From positions 1-11,979 of the forward strand of contig CAKSEI010000031.1 of the NCBI GenBank assembly GCA_934446285.1: a stretch of DNA of 11,979 nt. Reading direction: 5' to 3'. Position 1 is the stretch's first letter; each line of letters opens with the position of its first letter. This document shows, one piece after another, positions 1 to 6,786 of the stretch. Both the position numbers and the translations under genes were made by a program. This DNA comes from an uncultured Eubacteriales bacterium (GTDB lineage Bacteria; Bacillota; Clostridia; Oscillospirales; CAG-272). The notes under the pieces were generated by a model, which saw nothing but the letters and a program-made list of their open reading frames with translations, made no database searches and was not told the origin of the DNA.

Positions 1-626
1 AGGCATACCATCGTCTCGCCCGTTTTTGCGCCTCTTCGCATATAAAGATGTCTTAACAAACCCGTGCCCGTCTGCTCGTCGTAAATACTTATTTTGTTTT
101 TCTGCACGAAACGGGTCGTATGACGCGATATTTCGTTAAAAATATCGGGCAGCAGGGCGCACGGTGTCTCACCCGTCACCGCCCTGTGTGTACGTGGGGC
201 ATAATAACCAAGCGATCCGTCGGTTGAAAATGGAATGAGCGCCTTATTGCGGTATGCGCGAGTCTCCGACGGTGTGCGCAGCTCGTGAACATTTATGCCG
301 CGAAGCCCCGCCTTGCGCAGCTCGTTTTCAACGCTCTGCCGCTTGCTCTTTGCCTCCTCGGCATATGCGACGTGCGAATATACACACCCGCCGCACCTGC
401 CCGCGATATCGCACTCGGGCTTTATACGTATGGGTGACGGGGTAATAAGGCTGTCGATTTTCGCCGCGGCATATGTCTTTGCCGACTTTATAATGCGTAT
501 GCGGGCACAGTCGCCCGGGACTGCTCCCGCGACGAATACCGCCATGCCGTCTATTTTGCATACACCGTACCCGTATGAATTTAATTCGGCTATCTTCACT
601 TCAAAGACAGAATTCTTCTTTAACAT
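1..626 (-). CDS. rlmD: 23S rRNA (uracil-C5)-methyltransferase, RlmD/RlmCD family, N-terminal part
   Basis: Partial gene: the ATG is at 626-624 on the minus strand and the frame is open to the left edge (208 complete codons). The translation begins MLKKNSVFEVKIAELNSYGY, a TRAM RNA-binding domain (about residues 3-62). A cysteine set typical of the [4Fe-4S] cluster of RumA/RlmD follows: C72, C78, C81 (motif CDIAGRCGGC) and a fourth at C156 (ETPCALLP). The SAM-binding Rossmann domain and catalytic Cys lie outside the window. Family members use S-adenosylmethionine to make 5-methyluridine in 23S rRNA (U1939, and also U747 for the Firmicutes RlmCD type); which site applies here cannot be told. The start is supported by alignment with the usual TRAM N-terminus, but no Shine-Dalgarno lies upstream; the promoter suggests a leaderless mRNA. 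It is transcribed divergently from cdaA. Confidence 0.93.
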   Translation of the reverse strand, partial: MLKKNSVFEVKIAELNSYGYGVCKIDGMAVFVAGAVPGDCARIRIIKSAKTYAAAKIDSLITPSPIRIKPECDIAGRCGGCVYSHVAYAEEAKSKRQSVENELRKAGLRGINVHELRTPSETRAYRNKALIPFSTDGSLGYYAPRTHRAVTGETPCALLPDIFNEISRHTTRFVQKNKISIYDEQTGTGLLRHLYMRRGAKTGETMVC

Positions 627-632
627 AATTCC

Positions 633-660
633 ATTATACCACAAATAAAATCAATGTAAA
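633..660 (-). promoter_or_regulatory. Sigma-A-type promoter for the rlmD-like gene
   Basis: Read on the minus strand, a -35 box TTTACA (660-655) is followed by a 16-base spacer and a perfect -10 box TATAAT (638-633). The seventh base after the -10 box is 626, the A of the rlmD ATG, so transcription is predicted to start at or within a base or two of the start codon. The six bases between are GGAATT, which would not be transcribed as a leader. The call rests on the match to consensus only. Confidence 0.7.
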
Positions 661-692
661 GCGAAAAAAGAAAAAAATCTCCGTGCGAGGCT

Positions 693-720
693 GTAAAACA
701 TATTTTACCACGCAGTAAAA
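693..720. repeat. GTAAAA/TTTTAC inverted half-site cluster (possible operator)
   Basis: Three six-base half-sites alternate in orientation: GTAAAA (693-698), TTTTAC (703-708) and GTAAAA (715-720), separated by 4 and 6 bases. The first pair forms the perfect palindrome GTAAAACATATTTTAC; the second pair is also an inverted repeat with a 6-base gap. A fourth direct copy, GTAAAA at 746-751, overlaps the -35 box of the cdaA promoter. The arrangement resembles a dimeric regulator site between two divergent promoters, but such AT-rich words also recur by chance. Confidence 0.35.
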
Positions 721-743
721 AGGGAATTTGTAATAAAAAAGCA

Positions 744-772
744 TTGTAAAAATCGGCTTTTTATGATATTAT
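744..772 (+). promoter_or_regulatory. Sigma-A-type promoter for the cdaA operon
   Basis: A -35-like TTGTAA (744-749), a 17-base spacer and a -10-like TATTAT (767-772) predict a start near 779 and a leader of about 55 bases before the cdaA ATG. It is the only reasonable promoter upstream of the long plus-strand gene run. Several overlapping TATA-like words (767-780) make the exact -10 uncertain. Confidence 0.55.
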
Positions 773-834
773 AGTATATATCTGTGACAATGGGGATTTT
801 ATACTCCGTCGGATGAAATTATGTGAGGTTCGCA

Positions 835-1710
835 ATGGCTGATGCTCTGCATACAATGGTAAAACACCTGTCAGGTCAGGTATCGTCGGTCGGCATAAAC
901 GATATTATAGACATTTTTATCGTTGCCGGGCTGCTTTATTACATATTCAGATTTGTACGCGACAGGAGAGCGAGCAAACTCGCTCTCGGCGTCGTATTGC
1001 TGTTTATACTTTATCTGCTCAGTGATTTCTTTAAGCTCATGGCAGTGAAGTTTATAATGGACAACATACTGCAGGTCGGACTTATCGCCGTACTCATAGT
1101 CTTTCAGCCCGAGCTGCGCTCCATGCTCGAGAGCTTCGCGGGGCAGACGAGACGCTTTAAGATGATAGGCAGCAAGCCCGTCGGCGAGAATGAGGCAATG
1201 ATAAACGAGCTGTGCAGCGCCGCTTCAGACCTCTCAAAGGACCGCACGGGCGCGCTCATACTCATTCAGAGAAATACTCCGCTCGGCGACTACGCAAAGA
1301 GCGGGTCAATAATAAACGCTGATGTGTCGTCGATACTTCTGCGCAACCTTTTCTTCAACAAAAGCCCGCTGCACGACGGAGCAGTGATAATAAAGAACGG
1401 CAGGATACAGGCGGCGGGATGCTTTTTGCCACTCTCGATGAACCCCGATATCATAAAGGAGCTGGGTACGCGTCACCGCGCGGCGATAGGAGCGAGCGAA
1501 AACAGCGATGCGGTGGTTATCGTGGTGAGCGAGGAGACGGGTACGATATCCGTCGCAAAGGACGGACATCTCATGCGCGACTTCGATGAACAGAGCCTTA
1601 AGACATATCTCGAGGGGCAGCTTAACGACAGTGCCCACAGGCGCTCAAAGGGCGTGCTGAGTTTTGCAAAAAAAGCCGAAAACGGGGAGGCGGACGAAAA
1701 TGAAAAATAA
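835..1710 (+). CDS. cdaA: Diadenylate cyclase CdaA (c-di-AMP synthase, membrane-bound)
   Basis: CdaA condenses two ATP into c-di-AMP, which controls potassium and osmolyte transport and cell-wall homeostasis. The 291-residue product has the full CdaA layout: three N-terminal membrane helices (about residues 18-97, ending in the family signature FQPELR) followed by a cytosolic DAC domain. The catalytic motifs are present: LHDGAVII with the DGA triad at D181-A183, and GTRHRAA with GTRHR at 211-215; SEETG follows. Length is close to the usual 270-290 residues. I start at ATG 835 because GAGG (825-828) sits 6 bases upstream; an in-frame GTG at 823 has no good ribosome site and would add four residues. 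The charged C-terminal tail overlaps cdaR by 11 bases, suggesting translational coupling with its regulator. Confidence 0.96.
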   Translation: MADALHTMVKHLSGQVSSVGINDIIDIFIVAGLLYYIFRFVRDRRASKLALGVVLLFILYLLSDFFKLMAVKFIMDNILQVGLIAVLIVFQPELRSMLESFAGQTRRFKMIGSKPVGENEAMINELCSAASDLSKDRTGALILIQRNTPLGDYAKSGSIINADVSSILLRNLFFNKSPLHDGAVIIKNGRIQAAGCFLPLSMNPDIIKELGTRHRAAIGASENSDAVVIVVSEETGTISVAKDGHLMRDFDEQSLKTYLEGQLNDSAHRRSKGVLSFAKKAENGEADENEK

Positions 1711-2713
1711 AACTTCTTCATCCTCATCGGGAGCTGCTTCGTCGATAGTTCCGATTATCTTGTCCGTGCTGTGTGCGGTCGGGCTTTGGCTCTATGTCAG
1801 GAGCGTGGAAAGCCCCGTATTCAACACCACCTACAACGGTGTAAAGGTTGAGCTGCGCAACGAAAATCTCATGCAGTCCGGGCTGTCCGTCCTCTCGGGC
1901 AAGAATTATACGGTCGATATAACCCTCTCGGGCAAGAAAAGTTTGCTCTCGCAGCTGTCAGCCGATGATATCGACGCTTACGTTGACCTGAGCTCCGTAA
2001 GGGAGGCGGGTGAATACGCGCTTGATATCCACGTTGACCTTGAACAGGGTATAACTCTCAGCGATATAAGTGAAAAGACGGCGCTTGTCTATGTAGATGT
2101 TTCGAGTCAGAAAACGATACAGATAAGTCAGGACATCACGTATTACGGCGGCGTTACCACCGAGGCGGGTTATTCCTTAGGCAAGCCGTATATCGTTCCG
2201 TCGGCGTCAATGCCCGATGTCACCGTGACGACCATAAGCGGGCCCGTGTCGGTTATCGGCACGGTCGACCACGCGGAGGTAAGGAGCATTGACATAGGTG
2301 CCGTGACCGTCGGCTCATCGACGGGCTCTATAGTTCACAACGACGCCGTGCTGCAGCTCTTTGACGCAGACGGAAATATTATCGACAATCCGCATATCAA
2401 AGTGACAAATACAAATCTGACGGTCAACTTCCCGATAAATCTCGAGACGGAGCTTCCCGTTGAGATAAGCTTCTCAAAGACCGAGGAAATAGACGATTAT
2501 ACTGTCTCCGTCAGCCCCGAAAAGGTCAGGGTTAAGGGCGAGAAGTCGGTTGTAAACGCAATGGGCAAGCTCACTCTGTCCGTAGAGGGCGCGCCGAGCG
2601 CGGGAACGCGAAAATATCCGCTGAGCGCCGAGGGCGTAGAGATAACCGACGGAACTACGAGCGTGACCGTCACGGTCAAGAAGAAGCCCGAGAAGGAAAG
2701 CACGGAGAAATAG
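1700..2713 (+). CDS. cdaR: CdaA regulatory protein CdaR (YbbR-domain protein)
   Basis: This is a 337-residue membrane-anchored protein with one N-terminal helix (residues 16-33, ending LWLYV) and a large predicted extracytoplasmic beta-rich part. I read three YbbR-like repeats, roughly residues 39-130, 138-247 and 250-330, the first opening with the typical PVFNTTYNGVKVEL. The Bacillus protein has four, so this one is shorter. In Firmicutes CdaR binds CdaA at the membrane and modulates c-di-AMP production; position immediately after cdaA fits that role. The start is ATG 1700, preceded by the strong ribosome site GGGGAGG (1684-1690) at 9 bases; it lies inside the end of cdaA. The C-terminus is lysine- and glutamate-rich. 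Sequence conservation in this family is low, so identification leans on architecture plus context. Confidence 0.9.
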   Translation: MKNKTSSSSSGAASSIVPIILSVLCAVGLWLYVRSVESPVFNTTYNGVKVELRNENLMQSGLSVLSGKNYTVDITLSGKKSLLSQLSADDIDAYVDLSSVREAGEYALDIHVDLEQGITLSDISEKTALVYVDVSSQKTIQISQDITYYGGVTTEAGYSLGKPYIVPSASMPDVTVTTISGPVSVIGTVDHAEVRSIDIGAVTVGSSTGSIVHNDAVLQLFDADGNIIDNPHIKVTNTNLTVNFPINLETELPVEISFSKTEEIDDYTVSVSPEKVRVKGEKSVVNAMGKLTLSVEGAPSAGTRKYPLSAEGVEITDGTTSVTVTVKKKPEKESTEK

Positions 2714-2718
2714 CTTTG
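2704..2718 (+). promoter_or_regulatory. Ribosome binding site deciding a TTG start
   Basis: GGAG at 2704-2707, inside the last codons of cdaR, lies 8 bases before TTG 2716-2718. No ATG or GTG near this point gives the conserved N-terminus of the COG2509 protein, so the rare TTG start is preferred. The site overlaps cdaR coding sequence, so initiation is probably coupled to termination of cdaR. Confidence 0.65.
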
Positions 2719-4302
2719 GATATACTTGTCCGTGATATCAGGCTGCCGTTTGACCGCGATGCGCGATACGCGGAGGAAAAGGCACGCAGATACGTATCGC
2801 GTCTTGGCAGTGCGGTAAAGAGCACGCGAATATACAGGCGATCGCTCGACGCGAGAAAGAAAAATGCCTTATCATATGTTTATACCGTATGCGTCGGTGT
2901 GAGCGAAGAGTTCTCTCGCGAGGAGCTTGCCCGTCAAGGTTTGTCCGCTCTTACCGAGCGTGTCCCCGAGGTGCATCCCGGGCTTGAGAGGCAGACGGGA
3001 CGTCCCGTCGTCGTCGGTTTCGGTCCGTGCGGTATGTTCTGCGCACTCATGCTCGCGGAGAACGGGTACGCGCCCATTGTCATTGAGCGGGGCGGAGATA
3101 CGGACGACAGACTCATATGCGTCCGGCGATTTGAAAGCGAGGGTATACTTGACCCCGAGTGCAATATTCAGTTCGGCGCTGGCGGCGCGGGGACATTCTC
3201 CGACGGCAAGCTCATGACGAGAATTAACGACGAATATTGCCGCTATATATTGGAGCGTATGCGCGACTTCGGAGCGCCCGACGTGATTTTAACCGAGGCG
3301 CGTCCGCATATCGGTACGGATTATCTGCCGCACATCGTAAAGAGCATCGGAAAAAGAATAGAAGAGCTGGGCGGAAGTGTATTCTACCGCACGGCGCTGA
3401 CGGGTATAGTCCGCTCGCCCGACGGCGCGGTAAGAGAGGTAATAACAAGCCGCGGCAGCATAGAGTGCTCATGCGCGGTGCTCGCGCTCGGACACAGCGC
3501 ACGCGACACTTGCGCATATCTGCGCGGAGCGGGTCTTGTCACTGAGTGCAAGCCCTTTTCCGTCGGAGTGAGAATAGAGCATCTTCAGGACGATATAGAC
3601 AAGGCTCTGTACGGAGAAAACGCCGGCAATCCGGCTCTGCCGAAAGGCGAATACAGCTTGAGTGCACGTTTCGACGGGCGTGGGGTATACAGCTTCTGTA
3701 TGTGTCCCGGAGGGACGGTCGCCGCCGCCGCGAGCGAGGAGGGCGGGGTCGTCACGAACGGCATGAGCGATTTTGCCCGTGCGGGAAAAAACGCAAATGC
3801 TGCTCTCGCGGTATCGGTATTTCCGTCCGATTTCGGTGGGAATGTAGACGGCGCGGTGAGATTTGTGCGTGAAATAGAGCGCTCCGCTTTTCGCGCGGGC
3901 GGAGGCGATTACAGCGCTCCCGTGCAGACCGTCGGCGACTTTCTCACGGGTAAGAGCGGCACTGCTCCCTCGCGCGTCTTGCCTACCTATGCCGGCGGCA
4001 GGGTGCGCCCGTCAGACCTTACGGAGGTTCTGCCTCCTTTTGTTACAAAGACCTTAAGGAGCGGTATTGAAATTTTTGAGAAGCATATAAGCGGCTTTTC
4101 GTCACCCGACTCTCTACTCACGGGAGCGGAGACACGCACGTCCTCGCCTCTGCGCATGCCGAGAGGAACGGACGGACTTGCCGAGGGATTTACGAATGTT
4201 TATCCGTGCGGCGAGGGCGCGGGATATGCGGGCGGCATAACGAGCGCCGCCGTTGACGGTGTGCGCTGCGCAGTCAGGATAATCGGAAGGTACTCAAGAT
4301 GA
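2716..4302 (+). CDS. FAD-dependent oxidoreductase of unknown substrate (COG2509 family)
   Basis: This is a 528-residue flavoprotein of the COG2509 'uncharacterised FAD-dependent dehydrogenase' type. An N-terminal domain (1-90, starting MDILVRDIRLPFD, with the family's RRSLDARKK segment) precedes a Rossmann fold with GxGxxG at G101-F-G-P-C-G106 and the ribose-binding acidic residue E124 in IVIERG. The second signature FGAGGAGTFSDGKL is at 153-166. The C-terminal FAD-contact motif PCGEGAGYAGGITSAAVDG is at 497-515. No membrane segment is seen, so it is probably cytosolic. The substrate is unknown for the family. The start is TTG 2716, two bases after cdaR stops, with GGAG (2704-2707) 8 bases upstream; this start restores the conserved family N-terminus. 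Neighbours in many Clostridia likewise place this family beside cdaA/cdaR (from memory). Confidence 0.9.
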   Translation: MDILVRDIRLPFDRDARYAEEKARRYVSRLGSAVKSTRIYRRSLDARKKNALSYVYTVCVGVSEEFSREELARQGLSALTERVPEVHPGLERQTGRPVVVGFGPCGMFCALMLAENGYAPIVIERGGDTDDRLICVRRFESEGILDPECNIQFGAGGAGTFSDGKLMTRINDEYCRYILERMRDFGAPDVILTEARPHIGTDYLPHIVKSIGKRIEELGGSVFYRTALTGIVRSPDGAVREVITSRGSIECSCAVLALGHSARDTCAYLRGAGLVTECKPFSVGVRIEHLQDDIDKALYGENAGNPALPKGEYSLSARFDGRGVYSFCMCPGGTVAAAASEEGGVVTNGMSDFARAGKNANAALAVSVFPSDFGGNVDGAVRFVREIERSAFRAGGGDYSAPVQTVGDFLTGKSGTAPSRVLPTYAGGRVRPSDLTEVLPPFVTKTLRSGIEIFEKHISGFSSPDSLLTGAETRTSSPLRMPRGTDGLAEGFTNVYPCGEGAGYAGGITSAAVDGVRCAVRIIGRYSR

Positions 4303-4721
4303 AAATGACGGGAAAGGTCACCTCTCTTCACGGTGAATGCGCCGTTATAGAATGCGGTAATGCGGACGGCACGGGCAGCAAGAGAATCCTAAGCGTCCGC
4401 AACGACGCGGGAGCTCTGCCGGGGGATGCGGTGGAGGTGGATATCCCCGACTCCGGACTTAACTCGATCTCGTACTCCGTGCTCTTTCTTCCCGCCGCAG
4501 CGGCGCTTGTTTTTTATGCGCTCGCGTCGTTTATACTTTCACTTTCTGCACCTTTTGCGTATTTTATATCGCTTGCGGCGTTTATTTCCTGCTTTGTCAT
4601 TATTTATTTCGTATTTACTTCGGAAAAGATTAAAAACAGAAAGGCGCATATAACATTCAGAATTATCGAAGGGGATACAAAAGATGAAAAAATGGGAGAT
4701 AAATCAGGTACGGAGCAATAA
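4299..4721 (+). CDS. RseC/MucC-like small membrane protein
   Basis: A 140-residue protein with an N-terminal soluble domain (about 1-60) resembling the beta-rich part of RseC/MucC proteins: GKVTSLHGECAVIECG, then LPGDAVEVDIPDSGLNSI, matching the family's GDxVEVxIPxSxL pattern. Two hydrophobic helices follow (about 62-85 and 89-108), then a basic cytosolic tail. RseC proteins are tied to electron transfer to SoxR or to the Rnf/Rsx complex; function in Clostridia is not established. The usual N-terminal cysteine cluster motif (CxxC plus further Cys) is missing here; only C14 and C19 remain in that region. The start ATG overlaps the preceding stop as ATGA, with GGAAGG (4285-4290) 8 bases upstream. 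Its last 38 bases overlap recJ. The family assignment is a weak-similarity call. Confidence 0.68.
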   Translation: MKMTGKVTSLHGECAVIECGNADGTGSKRILSVRNDAGALPGDAVEVDIPDSGLNSISYSVLFLPAAAALVFYALASFILSLSAPFAYFISLAAFISCFVIIYFVFTSEKIKNRKAHITFRIIEGDTKDEKMGDKSGTEQ

Positions 4722-6783
4722 TCGTGCACAAGCCGATGCTCTCGCCGAGAGCCTGGGACTTACGGGGCTTACGGGTGCTCTGCTTTATTCCCGCGGATTT
4801 CGCTCCGCCGAGGGCGCACGCGAATTTATGGAAAAGAAAACAGAGTCCTTTTTTGACCCCTTTCTCATGATGGATATGGAGAACGGCACCTCAGCCGTGC
4901 TCGATGCCGTCGCGCGCGGAGAGAAGATATATATTTACGGTGACTACGACGTCGACGGGGTGACGAGCGTGAGCTTGCTCTATCTGTACCTGAAGTCGGT
5001 GGGTGCTGATATCGGATATTATATACCGAGCAGAGAAGGAGAGGGATACGGTGTCAATTCGGCTGCGGTAGACAAGCTGCACGCGGCGGGCGCAGAGCTT
5101 ATAATAACCGTTGATACGGGTGTCACCGCACGAGATGAGGTCGAGTACGCGCGCACGCTCGGGATTGACTTTGTGATAACCGATCACCATGCTTGTTTAT
5201 CCGAGCTGCCGCGGGCGCTCGCCGTTATAAATCCGCATCGCTCTGATTGCGGCTATCCCTTCAAGGAGCTTGCGGGTGTGGGAGTTGTATTCAAGCTTAT
5301 CTGTGCTCTTGAATATAAGAGAAACGGCGGGCGCGACACTCTGCAGATGTGCACCGAGAGAATGCTCGTTCTTTACGCTGACCTCGTGACGATAGGGACT
5401 GTCGCCGATGTAATGCCGCTATGCGGGGAGAACAGGCTCATAGTTTCTCTCGGCACGGACATGATAGAGAAAACGGAACGCGTAGGCCTGCGCGCACTTA
5501 TGAGAGCTATTTCAAACGACAGAAAGCGCAGCGTTAACTGCACCTATATCGGATTCTCGATAGCTCCGCGCATAAATGCGGCGGGACGTATGGGCAGCGC
5601 TCAGCGCGCAGCTGAGCTTTTCCTTACCTCGAGCGCGGAGGAGGCGGATAAAATTGCCGCCGAGCTTTGCGAAATTAATAAAAAAAGACAACAGGAGGAG
5701 AACGACATCTTTTCCGAGGCGGCGGAAATTATTTCGCGTGAATGTTCGGATGACGATGAGGTGACGGTTCTTGCCCACGACGGCTGGCATCAGGGCGTCA
5801 TAGGAATTGTCGCGTCGCGTGTCGCGGATAAGTATTCAAAGCCCGCAATACTTATTACATTTGATGGAGACACGGGCAAGGGCAGCGGCAGGAGCGTCAG
5901 AGGCGTGAACTTAGTGGAAGCGCTCGCAGCTTGCTCCGACTGCCTCGAGCAATTCGGGGGACACGAGCTTGCCGCCGGGCTTACCGTAAAGCGCCCGATG
6001 CTCGCACGGTTTAAGAAAAGACTAAATGCATACGTAAAGGAGCACCGCGATATGGAGTATACCGATACGCTCGATATAGACTGCGAGATTTTTTCGAACG
6101 AAGTGACGGTGCGCGCCTGCGAGGAGGTAGCCTGCCTTGAGCCTTACGGTACGGGAAACCCCGAGCCGCTTTTCGCCTTGACGGGCGCTCTCATCGCCGA
6201 GGCAAGGCCGATAGGCGGCGGCAAACACACGCGCTTTGTTTTTGAAAAGGACGGAATAAAAATGAACGCCGTCTGGTTCGGGTGCAACCTTATGCAGACC
6301 AATTTTTATATGTCGGACACTGTGGATGTCGCGTGCAGGCTGTCGGTAAACGAATACATGGGCGTGCGGTCCGCACAGCTTATAGTCACCGATATGCGTC
6401 TCTCGGGCAAGAGCGCATACGAGATGGGCGAGGGCAGACAGAGCTACGAGAGCAGCAAGACGGACGCAAAGGCAGAGCTCGGCGCGGAGATAATCCCCGA
6501 CAGACAGGATTTCGCCTGCGTTTACAGATATATTCAGAATGAGGTGCGACGCGAGAACAATATTATCGGCATAAAGGGCATATCGAGGAGAATAGAAAGC
6601 ATAGGCTATGCCAAGGCGCGCTACATAATAGATATTTTCAGAGAGACAAATCTTGTCGGCATAGAGAGCTACGGTCCCGAGCCGGATATTTATAAATTCA
6701 GACTGAAGCCGCAGACGGCTAAGGTTAATCTCGAGAAATCTTCCATATACAAAAAGCTGAGGAGCAGAAAAGAGCACAAATAA
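4684..6783 (+). CDS. recJ: Single-stranded-DNA-specific 5'-3' exonuclease RecJ
   Basis: RecJ degrades single-stranded DNA 5' to 3' in recombination and repair. The 699-residue product shows the DHH phosphoesterase core in order: DYDVDG (D87, D89, D91), DTGVTA, DHH (167-169) and the segment INAAGRMGSA ending at residue 306. The DHHA1 motif GGHELAAG is at 425-432. An OB-fold domain (LEPYGTGNPEPLF onward) and a C-terminal extension of about 120 residues, as in longer Firmicutes RecJ proteins (Bacillus 786, E. coli 577), complete it. No membrane helices or GGDEF-like domain exist, so it is not the c-di-AMP phosphodiesterase GdpP. The start is ATG 4684, 38 bases inside the preceding gene, supported by AAGGGG (4669-4674) at 9 bases. 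In many Clostridia apt separates recJ from relA; here it does not. Confidence 0.95.
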   Translation: MKKWEINQVRSNNRAQADALAESLGLTGLTGALLYSRGFRSAEGAREFMEKKTESFFDPFLMMDMENGTSAVLDAVARGEKIYIYGDYDVDGVTSVSLLYLYLKSVGADIGYYIPSREGEGYGVNSAAVDKLHAAGAELIITVDTGVTARDEVEYARTLGIDFVITDHHACLSELPRALAVINPHRSDCGYPFKELAGVGVVFKLICALEYKRNGGRDTLQMCTERMLVLYADLVTIGTVADVMPLCGENRLIVSLGTDMIEKTERVGLRALMRAISNDRKRSVNCTYIGFSIAPRINAAGRMGSAQRAAELFLTSSAEEADKIAAELCEINKKRQQEENDIFSEAAEIISRECSDDDEVTVLAHDGWHQGVIGIVASRVADKYSKPAILITFDGDTGKGSGRSVRGVNLVEALAACSDCLEQFGGHELAAGLTVKRPMLARFKKRLNAYVKEHRDMEYTDTLDIDCEIFSNEVTVRACEEVACLEPYGTGNPEPLFALTGALIAEARPIGGGKHTRFVFEKDGIKMNAVWFGCNLMQTNFYMSDTVDVACRLSVNEYMGVRSAQLIVTDMRLSGKSAYEMGEGRQSYESSKTDAKAELGAEIIPDRQDFACVYRYIQNEVRRENNIIGIKGISRRIESIGYAKARYIIDIFRETNLVGIESYGPEPDIYKFRLKPQTAKVNLEKSSIYKKLRSRKEHK

Positions 6784-6786
6784 CAA

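Larger units (their letters stand above)
627..834. other. Divergent intergenic control region between rlmD and cdaA
   Basis: This 208-base AT-rich gap is the only non-coding stretch of any length in the window. It contains the minus-strand rlmD promoter (633-660), a cluster of GTAAAA/TTTTAC half-sites (693-720, plus 746-751), the plus-strand cdaA promoter (744-772) and the short cdaA leader. The A-rich run at 664-677 reads as a T-run on the minus strand, but no stable stem precedes it, so I do not call a terminator. No riboswitch-like structure or tRNA was recognised. Confidence 0.75.

Noticed and set aside
295..648. Plus-strand open frame of 117 codons near the left end
   Set aside because: It is antisense to the rlmD-like gene, whose TRAM domain and cysteine motif are clear on the minus strand.
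664..692. Possible terminator: A-run on the plus strand, T-run on the minus strand
   Set aside because: The adjoining CTCCGTGCGAG can pair over only about three bases, too weak for an intrinsic terminator.
823..834. GTG at 823 as the start of cdaA
   Set aside because: The better ribosome site GAGG (825-828) overlaps this codon and serves ATG 835; no good site precedes 823.
813..842. Nine-codon leader frame (MKLCEVRNG) overlapping the cdaA start
   Set aside because: It has an ATG and its stop overlaps the start of cdaA, as a coupled leader would, but there is no ribosome site close by and a frame this short is expected by chance.
4614..4654. Internal promoter for recJ (TTTACT ... TATAAC)
   Set aside because: The spacing between the two boxes is 29 bases, far from the usual 16-18, and the AT-rich composition comes from membrane-helix codons.
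4684..6783. DHH-DHHA1 protein as the c-di-AMP phosphodiesterase GdpP, given nearby cdaA
   Set aside because: There are no N-terminal membrane helices, PAS or degenerate GGDEF domain, and an OB fold and C-terminal extension typical of RecJ are present.
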